A stretch of DNA of 64,000 bases, taken from Azospirillum oryzae. Lineage in GTDB: Bacteria > Pseudomonadota > Alphaproteobacteria > Azospirillales > Azospirillaceae. Below are positions 53,741 to 61,884 of this stretch, piece after piece. The stretch spans positions 186,001-250,000 of the forward strand of contig NZ_VTTM01000007.1 in NCBI RefSeq assembly GCF_008364795.1. Reading direction: 5' to 3'. The notes below the pieces were generated by a model. That model was given only the letters and a program-made list of their open reading frames with translations, had not been told where the DNA came from and ran no database searches. Every line of letters begins with the position of its first letter. The stretch's first letter is position 1. The translations under genes and the position numbers were made by a program.

Positions 53741-54843
53741 GGCACGCGCGCTTTCACCGCCTCGATCCGGCGGATGGCGTCGATGTCCATCTGGCCGGTG
53801 CGCCAGTCCTCCAGCATGCGGACGGAGCGGCGGTGAGCCAGCTTGACCTGCTTGGCATCCTCGACGAAATCGCGGCTCGACTCCTTGCGTGGCAGCAGCG
53901 GCAGGATGCGGAACAGGTCGTTGACGGTCGCCGCCTGCTGGTGGTGGTCCTCGGCCTGCGCCACCTCCCACGCCCCGGTGATGTGGCTCCAGCCGTCGAG
54001 CAGCCACGCCATGCGGCCGGCCTGGGCGCGCACGCGGACGATCTCGCTGTCCCAATCGCGCATCAACGGCCCGATGGCCTCCACCCGCCGGTGGAAGTCG
54101 CCCAGAACCTTGTCGCCGATGGCGATGGTGTGCTGCGCCACCTCGGCGCAGAACTGCGCCACCGGGGCGGCGTCGCTCGGCACGTCGTTCGCCCAGCCGG
54201 TCATGCTGTCGCGGAAGGCCTTCAGGTCGTTCAGCCCGCGCGTCAGCCGCCCCGGCCTGGGCGAGCGCGCCAGCCCCACCGGTGCGGTGACCGCGGCGAT
54301 GTCGGCCAGCCGGGAATAGAGCAGCGTGGCATCCATCTTCAGGCTTTCCGCCGCGCGGGTCATCAGCTGCCGGGTCAGCCGCTGGCCCTCGTCGGTGTCG
54401 ATGCCGGCTTTCAGCATCTCCGGCGATTCAAGACCCACCGCCTTCAGGATCGCCAGGATCAGCAGGTAGTGGGTCAGCGTGCTCTGCTCCTCGTCCTCCT
54501 CCAGGGCGCGGCGGGCGGCCTGCGCCGCCTGCGGCCCGGCAAGCCCGCGCCGCGCCGCCTTCAGCGTCGCCCGGCGGATTTCATGCGGGGAGCAGGCATC
54601 CTCCTTCACGATCAGGTCGTGCAGATAGCGGTCGTGCATGGTCATCGACACCATGTCCGGCACCGCCTTCCAGGCGACGACATAGATGCCCATGCCCTGC
54701 GACAGGCTGGGGATCAGCACCTCGAGCTTCGACCGCTCGCCGCGGCGCACGCGGGTCTGGGACAGCAGCGGCGTGGTGAAGGCCACCGCGGCCCCCCGCT
54801 CCTCGAAGGTCGACGGCGCGTATTCGATCGCACCTTTCAACAT
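53737..54843 (-). CDS. Hypothetical cytosolic protein, first gene of an unknown operon
   Basis: A 368-residue protein with no signal or membrane segment. Residues 1-70 look beta-rich (IEYAPSTFEERGAAVAFTTPLL, SKLEVLIPSLSQGMGIYVVAW), and the rest is helical, including RRATLKAARRGLAG, EEDEEQSTLTHYLLILAILKAVG and LLDGWSHITGAWEVAQAED. The start ATG opens the beta-rich region; an earlier in-frame start would run into the divergent promoter region. Paired with the following gene by a 4-bp overlap. Function unknown. Confidence 0.72.
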   Translation of the reverse strand: MLKGAIEYAPSTFEERGAAVAFTTPLLSQTRVRRGERSKLEVLIPSLSQGMGIYVVAWKAVPDMVSMTMHDRYLHDLIVKEDACSPHEIRRATLKAARRGLAGPQAAQAARRALEEDEEQSTLTHYLLILAILKAVGLESPEMLKAGIDTDEGQRLTRQLMTRAAESLKMDATLLYSRLADIAAVTAPVGLARSPRPGRLTRGLNDLKAFRDSMTGWANDVPSDAAPVAQFCAEVAQHTIAIGDKVLGDFHRRVEAIGPLMRDWDSEIVRVRAQAGRMAWLLDGWSHITGAWEVAQAEDHHQQAATVNDLFRILPLLPRKESSRDFVEDAKQVKLAHRRSVRMLEDWRTGQMDIDAIRRIEAVKARVP

Positions 54844-55245
54844 GATTGCCGTTCCGGATTCGCCTGGTCGTTCTCTTGCGCCGGCGACGTCCCAGCCCTC
54901 CAGGCCCGTCGCAAACGCCACGCCCTCATCATTACATGGTCGTAAGAAAAGCGGCGGCGACCAATTTGTGCTGAATTGTAGCGCAGTGCGACGGCCTGTC
55001 GCACTCGGCAACAGTTCGCGCAAGGAGACCGAGCCTGTCCATAGGAGTTTTTCCTTGGGCTACCTCCGCGACAGCTTGGCCGTCTCAGCAATGCGGCGGG
55101 AATTACCCGCGCAACTTTATAAAGCCGATGGGAAATCTCCATACCGCCCAAGCCGCCATCGGCACCGCGCGACGCCCCTTGCGCTTTGCGCGGCGACGCG
55201 ACAGTTTGGGCGAAGATGACACCGCGAACATGGGAGAAGCAGAGG
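54844..55245. other. Divergent promoter region and ribH leader
   Basis: 402 bp with two notable structures: a perfect 8-bp inverted repeat AGTGCGAC/GTCGCACT (54985-55005), and a stem GCCGATGG/CCATCGGC (55124-55163, 24-nt loop) in the leader of the lumazine synthase gene. I found no match to the FMN riboswitch core. No coding frame is convincing. Confidence 0.45.
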
Positions 55246-55650
55246 GTGAGCAACATCGGCATCGTGCTCGGACGGTTCCACCGCAAAGAGGTGGAAGAGA
55301 TGCTGGACGAGGCGCGCACCGTCGCCGCCCGCCGCGGCCTCGGCATCGTCGCGGAGGTCTGGGTTCCCGGCTCGATGGAGAAGCCGCTGGCGATCAAGCG
55401 CCTCTTGATGCGCGACGACGTCGCCGGCGCCGTGGCGCTGGGCATCATCGAGCGGGGCGAGACCGAGCACGGCAACGTCATGGGCCATGCCGTCATCTCC
55501 AGCCTGATCGACCTGCAGCTTCAGTTCATGAAGCCGGTCGGCGTCGGCATCCTCGGGCCGGGGATCAACCCGTCGCAGATTCCGCCGCGCATCCGCCCCT
55601 ACGCCGCCGCCGCGGTGGACGCCTGCGCCGACCTGATCGAACAGGGCTGA
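55246..55650 (+). CDS. ribH: Lumazine synthase-family protein, archaeal-like type
   Basis: A 134-residue protein of the 6,7-dimethyl-8-ribityllumazine synthase family, the penultimate riboflavin step. Family marks: GRFHRKEVEEML, VPGSMEKPLAIKRLL, VALGIIERGETEHGNV with the active-site His, and a hydrophobic C-terminal helix. The spacing, the GETEH motif and KPVGVGILGPGINPSQ resemble archaeal RibH (GISGPGMT) more than typical bacterial RibH (TxEQAxxR). The GTG start at 55246 has GGAG about 10 nt upstream; an ATG at 55216 would add 10 residues. It stands alone, apart from any rib operon, so it may be a second, divergent copy. Confidence 0.82.
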   Translation: MSNIGIVLGRFHRKEVEEMLDEARTVAARRGLGIVAEVWVPGSMEKPLAIKRLLMRDDVAGAVALGIIERGETEHGNVMGHAVISSLIDLQLQFMKPVGVGILGPGINPSQIPPRIRPYAAAAVDACADLIEQG

Positions 55651-55692
55651 GGCACTCACGCCCCGCCGGAGGGACGGACGGCGGCGAAACCG

Positions 55693-58200
55693 TCACGTCC
55701 CCCCGAGCAGCTCACCCAGCGCGTGGCTCAACTGGCGCGGCGTCACCGGCTTGTGGATGATGCCCAGCCCATGGGCGGCGGCGTCGCGTTCGCAGTCGGG
55801 GCCGGTCTCGCCGGTCAGGATCAGGCCGGGGATCGGGCCGGGGGAAGGGGGCTTGCCGGGGGCGTCGTACAGCGCGCGGATGTGGGCGACCGCGTCGGTC
55901 CCATACTGCCCTTCGCGCAGTCGATAGTCGGCGACGATCAGGTCGGGGCGCCGGCCCTTGCGGCTCAGCCCCTCCACCGCCTTCTGCTCGGAGCCGGCGA
56001 CCAGCACCTCGTACCCCCATTCGCGGAAGATCGTCTCCAGCCCCAGCAGCACGATGGCGTCGTCGTCGACCACCACGGCGAAGCGGCCCCGACCGGCCGT
56101 CGCCGCCTCCGCCGCGGTCGCCGGCGCCTCGACGGTGCGGCCGAGCGGTAGGGCGATGACGAAGCTGGTCCACTGCCCCGGCTTGGACTGGACGTCCACC
56201 GGATGGTTCAGCAGCTGCGACAGCCGCCGCACGATGGCCAGCCCCAGACCCAGGCCGCGGTTGCGGTCGCGCTCCGGGTTGCCGACCTGGTGGAACTCCT
56301 CCCAGATGCGCTCCAGATGGTCGGGCGGGATGCCGATGCCGGTGTCGCGCACTTCGATCAGCAGCCGCCCGCCGGCCCGGCGGCATTCGATGTCGATCCG
56401 CCCGCTCTCGGTATAGCGCAGGGCGTTCTCCACCAGATTGCGCACCATGCGGGTCAGCAGCGTGCGGTCGGTGCGGGCGGCGGCGTTGCAGGAGGAGACG
56501 TGCAGTTCCAGCCCCTTCGCCGCCGCCACCGGCCGATACGACGCGGCGATGTGGTCGAACAGCGGCGCGACCGGCACATTCTCGATGTTCGGCTGGACCA
56601 CGCCGGCATCCAGCCGCGACATGTCGAGCAGGCTGTCCAGCAGTTCCTTCAGCGCATCCAGCCCGCGTCCCAGATGCATCAGCGCGTTGGCGCCCTGGCT
56701 GCCCTGGACATGCGGCTTCAACACGTCGACGAACAGCAGCAGCGCCTGCAGCGGCTGGCGCAGGTCGTGGCTGGCGGCGGCCAGGAACTTGCCCTTGGCG
56801 AGATCGGCCGCCTCCGCCGTCTCCTTCGCCTGCAACAGCGCCTGCTGCGCCTGCCGGCGGACCGTGATGTCGCGGAAATAGACCGACAGCCCGTCGGCGT
56901 TGGGATAGATGCTGACCTCCACCCAATAGCCCAGCACGGGGGACACCACTTCCACGGTCATCTCCCGCCCTTCGCGCACCGCCTGTTTCTGCGCCTCCAG
57001 CGACTCGCTTCCCAACGCCTTGGGGAAGACTTCCCACAGGCGGCGGCCCAGCATCGTGTCGCGCGACCGGCCCCAGAGCTGTTCGGCCTTGCGATTGATG
57101 TAGGTGAAGCGCCAGTCGTGGTCGACCGCATAGAAGGCATCGCTGATGCTCTCCAGGATCGTCACCGCCCGCTCGTGCGAGGCGCGGGCCTCCTCCTCCG
57201 CCCGCTTGCGCATGGTGATGTCGCGGAAGAAGCAGCCCACCCCTTCCGCCGTCGGCAGGAAGCGGATTTCCAGCCACAGAGTGGTGCCTTCGCCGTCGAA
57301 GCGCTTTTCGATGCTGGTCGGCTGGCGCTCCGTCATCGTCTTGCGGCACAGTGCTTCCAAGTCGGAGCCCGCGAGCTGGGGCCACACCTCCCACAGGCGG
57401 CGGCCGCGCATCACCGACAGCGACTGGTGGTCGAGCTGTTCGGCGCGGCGGTTCTGGTAGATCACGCGATAGTCGCAGTCCAGCGCCACCAGCGCCTCGT
57501 CGATGCTGTCCAGGATGTCGGTGGCGCGCCGGCGCGCATCGGCGATGGCCTCCTCCATCCGCCGTTCGTCGGAGCGGTCATGCAGGATCCACAGGAAGCC
57601 GTCCTCGTCGCCCTGGAGCGGCAGGATGGTCAGCGCCCCCCAGACGGCGGAGCCGTCGCGATGGCGGAAGGTGCGCTCCTCCTGGATGCGGCCCTCGGCC
57701 AGCGCCCGCACCCGCAGCGCGTCCGCCACGCCCGCAGAGACCTCCTTCGGCGCAAACAGGATGTCGACCGGCTGCCCCCGCGCCTCGTCCTCCGTCCAGC
57801 CCAGGATGCGGACGGCGCCGGGATTCCAGCTGGTCACCCGGCCGGACGGCGACAAAGTCAGGATGGCGTGGCCGGTGGCGCTATCGAGGATGGCACGCAG
57901 CCGTCTTTCGCTGTCGGCATGGGCGGCGCGGCTGCGTTCCAGCGCATTGAACGCGGTGCGCAGATCCTCGTTCAGCGCGGTGACCGTCAGCAGGTCGTCA
58001 CAGCCGGTGCAGGCGGTGGACAGCGCCGTCTGCAGCCGTGCATTCTCGCGCTCCAGCTCCTTCAGCCGCGCCAGCAGTTTCGCGTCGGGTCCGGAGGCCG
58101 GCCCGGAGGCCAATCCGGCGTCGGGTTGGGCATCCCGGCCCCGCCCGCCTTCCATTCGTTTGCCGGCGGACTCGTTCGGGACAGACTGCTGCTTGGTCAT
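55693..58200 (-). CDS. PAS-domain hybrid sensor histidine kinase
   Basis: A soluble 835-residue hybrid kinase. A coiled coil (~40-100) with a CxxC pair (STACTGCDD) precedes three PAS domains (~100-215, 225-345, 350-465), a HisKA domain with His478 (AASHDLRQPLQA), a HATPase domain (VENALRYTESG, DTGIGIPPDHLERIWEEF, GLGLGLAIV) and a C-terminal receiver with Asp758 (IVADYRLREG). The ASHDLRQPLQALxLF form is typical of a subgroup that pairs with LuxR-type regulators. No partner regulator is adjacent. No membrane segment; the signal is cytosolic. Confidence 0.93.
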   Translation of the reverse strand: MTKQQSVPNESAGKRMEGGRGRDAQPDAGLASGPASGPDAKLLARLKELERENARLQTALSTACTGCDDLLTVTALNEDLRTAFNALERSRAAHADSERRLRAILDSATGHAILTLSPSGRVTSWNPGAVRILGWTEDEARGQPVDILFAPKEVSAGVADALRVRALAEGRIQEERTFRHRDGSAVWGALTILPLQGDEDGFLWILHDRSDERRMEEAIADARRRATDILDSIDEALVALDCDYRVIYQNRRAEQLDHQSLSVMRGRRLWEVWPQLAGSDLEALCRKTMTERQPTSIEKRFDGEGTTLWLEIRFLPTAEGVGCFFRDITMRKRAEEEARASHERAVTILESISDAFYAVDHDWRFTYINRKAEQLWGRSRDTMLGRRLWEVFPKALGSESLEAQKQAVREGREMTVEVVSPVLGYWVEVSIYPNADGLSVYFRDITVRRQAQQALLQAKETAEAADLAKGKFLAAASHDLRQPLQALLLFVDVLKPHVQGSQGANALMHLGRGLDALKELLDSLLDMSRLDAGVVQPNIENVPVAPLFDHIAASYRPVAAAKGLELHVSSCNAAARTDRTLLTRMVRNLVENALRYTESGRIDIECRRAGGRLLIEVRDTGIGIPPDHLERIWEEFHQVGNPERDRNRGLGLGLAIVRRLSQLLNHPVDVQSKPGQWTSFVIALPLGRTVEAPATAAEAATAGRGRFAVVVDDDAIVLLGLETIFREWGYEVLVAGSEQKAVEGLSRKGRRPDLIVADYRLREGQYGTDAVAHIRALYDAPGKPPSPGPIPGLILTGETGPDCERDAAAHGLGIIHKPVTPRQLSHALGELLGGT

Positions 58201-58320
58201 AGCCGCCCAAGAAAAACGAAAGTCTCAGTTGGCGAGAGTGCGCATTGCCTAAAGCCTCTGTAAACCTTCCAAAAGCAATATTCCGCATGATGTTCAGCGT
58301 GCGAAATTTAATTGATGCAG

Positions 58321-59220
58321 TTACCGCATATCGGTAATCGCCTTCACCATCGCCCGCACACCCGCATCGCGTACTTTGTCACGCCGCAATACCAACCCTA
58401 ACTTGCGGATCAATGGCGGCATCAGTGGCTGAACTGCGAAGCGGTCGCAATCCTGTGCACTCCCAACGGTGACCGACGGCAGGATCGACCGGCCCAGCCC
58501 GGCGGCGACGAGGTTCTTGATCGCCTCCACATTGCCCAGTTCCATCGCCGGGCGCGGCTGGATGCCGCCGGCCATGAACCAGCCGTCGATCACCGCGCGC
58601 ATGGTCCCGCCGCGCTCGTACAGGATCAGCGTCTGATCGGCCAGCGCCGCCGGGGCGACTCCCGGCGCCGGAGACCGGGCGGCGTCGCAAGGGTCGCCAC
58701 CGGGGCCGACACAGACCAGCTCTTCGGCACAGACCGGTTCGATGGACAGGCCGGGACGGCCGGCCGGCAGCGTGACCAGCGCCAGATCGAGCGATCCGCC
58801 CTCCACCGCGTCCAGGATGTCGGGCGTATTTCCGGTGACGACGATGATCTCCAGCCCCGGATGGGCGCTGCGCAACGCCGTCAGGATCGGCGGCAGCCGA
58901 TAGATGCAGGCGGTGGCACCGGTGCCGATGCGCACGCGCCCGACCTGCCCGGCGCGGTGGCGGCCCATGGCGACCGCCGCCGCCTCCATCTCCTCGCGCA
59001 GCCGGCGGATGTAGGGCAGCAGGTCGCGCCCGGCCGCGGTCGGCAAGGCCCGCTTGCCCACCCGCTCCACCAGCCGCACGCCGAAGCGCTCCTCCAGATT
59101 GCGGATCTGCATGCTGACCGCCGGCTGGGTCAGGCCAAGGCGGCCGGCCGCTTCGGTGAAGCCGCCATGCTCGACGACGGTGGCGAAGGTGATGAGCTGG
59201 TCGAGGTTCAGGCCGCGCAT
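58321..59220 (-). CDS. LysR-family transcriptional regulator
   Basis: A 299-residue LysR regulator with HTH LDQLITFATVVEHGGFTEAAGRLGLTQPAVSMQIRNLEERFG in its N-terminal region and a ligand domain from VGRVRIGTGATACIYRLPP. The start at 59220 has AAGGAAG ~9 nt upstream. It is divergent from an MFS transporter gene with 75 bp between them, an AT-rich stretch that probably carries its binding site. It likely controls the transporter. The inducer is unknown; the ligand domain resembles CysB/CynR-like regulators in a general way. Confidence 0.93.
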   Translation of the reverse strand: MRGLNLDQLITFATVVEHGGFTEAAGRLGLTQPAVSMQIRNLEERFGVRLVERVGKRALPTAAGRDLLPYIRRLREEMEAAAVAMGRHRAGQVGRVRIGTGATACIYRLPPILTALRSAHPGLEIIVVTGNTPDILDAVEGGSLDLALVTLPAGRPGLSIEPVCAEELVCVGPGGDPCDAARSPAPGVAPAALADQTLILYERGGTMRAVIDGWFMAGGIQPRPAMELGNVEAIKNLVAAGLGRSILPSVTVGSAQDCDRFAVQPLMPPLIRKLGLVLRRDKVRDAGVRAMVKAITDMR

Positions 59221-59295
59221 ACCCACAGTCTTCCTTATGATTCCGATCAAATCAATAAATTTGCCTTTTTATCCGCCCTCCGCGACGGTGTGGTC

Positions 59296-60537
59296 ATGAC
59301 GACCGCCGCCATCCCCACCGCCGCCCCCAGCCCCGCTCCTCGACCGATCTGGCTCGTGCTGCTGTGTGCCAGCCGCTTCGCCACCTCGCTGTCCTTCATG
59401 GTCTATGCCGGCGCGCTCGGGCCGGCGATGCAGGCCTGGGGCATGTCGGCGGGGGAGGCCGGGTCGATCCAGACCGCCTTCAACGTCGGCTATGCCCTGT
59501 CGCTGGTCGGGTCCTCCTGGTTCGCCGACAGTCTGGGCGCCAAGCGCGTCTTCCTGTGGGCGAGTTGGGCGACGGCGCTGACCGGCATCGCCTTCGCCTT
59601 CTTCGCCCGTTCCGCGGAAAGCGGGCTGCTGCTGTTCGCGCTGGTGGGGCTGACCCAGGGCGGCACCTACGCCCCGTCCATCATGCTGGTGGCGCAGGGC
59701 GTGCCCGCGGCACGGCGCGGCGCGGCGGTGGGCTGGCTGCTGGCGGCGGGGTCGCTCGGCTATTTCGGCTCCATCGCGCTCGCCGCCGGCCTGTCGGAGC
59801 GGTTCGGCTACGAAACCGCCTTCATCGCCTGCGGGCTGGGGCCGCTGCTGGCGGCGCTGCTCGGCACGCCGGGACTGCGCGGCCGGGCCAATCTGGTGGC
59901 CGGCGGCGGAGCGCGGCGGCTGCGCGGCGCCTTCCGCTTCCTGGCCGACCGCCGCTCCCTCCTGCTGACCGTGGGCTACACCACCCATTGCTGGGAGCTG
60001 CTGGGCATGTGGGCCTGGCTGCCGGCCTTCCTCACCGCCAGCCTCGCCGGTTCCGGTGGAGCGGGCGTGCGCGGGCTGTGGATCGCCGGGGCCATCCACA
60101 TCTCGGGCTTCCTGTCCTCGCTGCTGATGGGGCGCGCATCCGACCGGCTGGGCCGCCGGGCGGTGCTGGTGGCGATGGGGGTGCTGGGCGCGGCCTGCTC
60201 CTTCACCATCGGCTGGATGGACGGGATGCCGCTGGCGCTGGTGCTGGCGGTGGCGGCGCTCTACGGCTTTTCCGCGCTGGGCGATTCGCCGGTGCTGTCC
60301 ACGGCGATGACGGAATCGGTCGAGCCGGGCAGCCTGGGGGCGGCGCTCGCCGTGCGCTCCATCCTCGGCTTCGGCGCCGGCGGTGCCGCACCGCTGGCGG
60401 TCGGTCTGGTCCTGGACCATGCCGGCGGCACCGGCGGTTCCGGCTGGGGCTGGGGGTTCGCGCTTCTCGGCGTCGGCGGCGGGTTGGCGACCGTCTGCGC
60501 CTTTCTTCTTCCCGCCGACCGTCCTGACCGGAGTTGA
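59296..60537 (+). CDS. MFS transporter
   Basis: A 413-residue major facilitator with 12 predicted helices. The loop 2-3 motif reads GSSWFADSLGAKRVFLWA and the loop 8-9 motif LLMGRASDRLGRRAVLV, which are standard MFS signatures. The overall pattern (LSFMVYAGALGPAMQAWGMSAGEAGSIQTAFNVGYA) resembles the cyanate/nitrate-type transporters. Its gene is divergent from a LysR regulator and followed after 5 bp by a GNAT acetyltransferase, so uptake or efflux may be linked with acetylation of the same compound. Substrate unknown. Confidence 0.92.
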   Translation: MTTAAIPTAAPSPAPRPIWLVLLCASRFATSLSFMVYAGALGPAMQAWGMSAGEAGSIQTAFNVGYALSLVGSSWFADSLGAKRVFLWASWATALTGIAFAFFARSAESGLLLFALVGLTQGGTYAPSIMLVAQGVPAARRGAAVGWLLAAGSLGYFGSIALAAGLSERFGYETAFIACGLGPLLAALLGTPGLRGRANLVAGGGARRLRGAFRFLADRRSLLLTVGYTTHCWELLGMWAWLPAFLTASLAGSGGAGVRGLWIAGAIHISGFLSSLLMGRASDRLGRRAVLVAMGVLGAACSFTIGWMDGMPLALVLAVAALYGFSALGDSPVLSTAMTESVEPGSLGAALAVRSILGFGAGGAAPLAVGLVLDHAGGTGGSGWGWGFALLGVGGGLATVCAFLLPADRPDRS

Positions 60538-60542
60538 TTTTC

Positions 60543-61088
60543 ATGTCTTCGCTCATCGGCCCTGCCATCACGGTGCGGGCGTCTGCCGACGCCGACATTC
60601 CCGCCATCACCGCCCTCTACGCCCACCATGTGCTGCACGGCACCGCCTCCTTCGAAGAGGTCCCGCCGGACGAGGCGGAAATGGCCCGCCGCCGCGCCGA
60701 CATCCTGGCCCGCGGCCTGCCCTATCTGGTGGCGGAGTGCGAGGGGCGGCTGGCCGGCTACGCCTATGCCGGGCCGTACCGCACGCGCAGCGCCTACCGC
60801 TTCACGCTGGAGAATTCGGTCTATGTCGCCGACGGCATGGGCCGGCGCGGCATCGGCCGGGCGCTGATGATCCCGCTGCTGGAGATGTGCGAGGCGGCGG
60901 GCTACCGCCGGATGATCGCGGCGATCGGCGACAGCGCCAACCACGGCTCGATCGGCCTGCACGGCGCCTGCGGCTTCCGGCATGTCGGCATCCTGCCGTC
61001 GGTGGGCTTCAAGTTCGGCCGCTGGCTCGACGGCGTGCTGATGGAACGCCCGCTGGGCGAGGGAAGCGACAGCCTGCCGACCGGCTGA
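60543..61088 (+). CDS. GNAT-family N-acetyltransferase (phosphinothricin acetyltransferase-like)
   Basis: A 181-residue acetyl-CoA-dependent N-acetyltransferase of the PAT/YncA group. Marks are IPAITALYAHHVLHGTASFEEVPPDEAEMARR, the acetyl-CoA loop GRRGIGRALM, and GACGFRHVGILPSVGFKFGRWLD near the end. Substrates in this group include phosphinothricin and methionine sulfoximine. The ATG at 60543 lies 5 bp after the MFS gene, with GGAG upstream inside the end of that gene, so both form one operon that may give resistance to a toxic amino acid analogue. Confidence 0.93.
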   Translation: MSSLIGPAITVRASADADIPAITALYAHHVLHGTASFEEVPPDEAEMARRRADILARGLPYLVAECEGRLAGYAYAGPYRTRSAYRFTLENSVYVADGMGRRGIGRALMIPLLEMCEAAGYRRMIAAIGDSANHGSIGLHGACGFRHVGILPSVGFKFGRWLDGVLMERPLGEGSDSLPTG

Positions 61089-61093
61089 TCCGC

Positions 61094-61348
61094 TCAGTCC
61101 GCGCCCAGCAGCTCGTCCCGGCGCGGGCTTGGCGCCTGTGCCATCGGCACCGTCCGCGGCAGTTCCACTGTGGGCAGCCGCCACTCCACCGGCGGCGCCG
61201 ATCCCGGCGTCGGCCGATGCCGGTCCAGTACGGCCAGCACCGTCAGCAGCGCGAGCGCCAGCGCCGCCACCAGCAGCCGGCGGTCCACCCCGGCCAGGAA
61301 ACCGCCTCGGTCGTCGGGACCGGTGTTGCCGCGATCCGGCAGGGCCAT
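61094..61348 (-). CDS. Small single-pass membrane protein
   Basis: An 84-residue protein with one hydrophobic helix (about residues 24-40, RLLVAALALALLTVLAVLD) and a proline-rich outer part. GGAGGACGGAG precedes the ATG. It converges on the GNAT gene and is divergent from the glutamate dehydrogenase gene. No family recognised. The good ribosome site and clean hydrophobic profile favour a real gene. Confidence 0.6.
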   Translation of the reverse strand: MALPDRGNTGPDDRGGFLAGVDRRLLVAALALALLTVLAVLDRHRPTPGSAPPVEWRLPTVELPRTVPMAQAPSPRRDELLGAD

Positions 61349-61884
61349 GCTCCGTCCTCCCCTTCCGTCGGCCTCTTCGTACCGGACCAGCTTGGCCGAT
61401 GCGGCAGAACGACGCAATGCGGCTGTGCGGCCGGGATTTGCCGAACTTTCCACCCCTCCCCGCCGGTCTGTCACCAGCCTTGCGGAAATCGCCGCGGCGG
61501 CGTTTGAAAACGCCAATCGGTCAGTCATGCTGACCTTATTTCCACGCCATTCCCCGGCTTGCCGTCGATTTGTCGGCGAAAGAGCGGTCTCACCGAATCG
61601 AGTCGGCCTTCCCCCGTCCCGCCCCGCCGCCGGACCACCGCCGGATGCGGCGGATGGGCGCTGTGCGCCTTTGCCGCGGCATCTTCTGTGCCGGGGATGT
61701 GAACGCGCTATGGATAAATTTGGCGGACATGTCACTGGATTGTCCGAATCTTTGGAGAAATACCCCGAAAGGGGGGCAGATCGCCGCTTGGTCAGGGCTC
61801 CTGCCGTTTATTTGCCGTCGAAATGTTGTTTGTGGGGTGGTACTACCAATCCAAAGAAAACCCCGAGAGGAGACATCCACCATC
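61349..61884. other. Long leader/promoter region of the glutamate dehydrogenase gene
   Basis: 536 bp with no convincing gene. The part from 61720 to 61870 is AT-richer, includes a small CCCCGAAAGGGG hairpin, and probably contains the promoter; I cannot assign -35/-10 boxes with confidence. GAGAGGAGAC is the ribosome site of the next gene. Confidence 0.45.

Noticed and set aside
55100-55245. Possible FMN riboswitch before ribH
   Set aside because: A GGGAAATCTCC-ACCG stretch is superficially similar, but the conserved RFN core and its five helices cannot be laid out.
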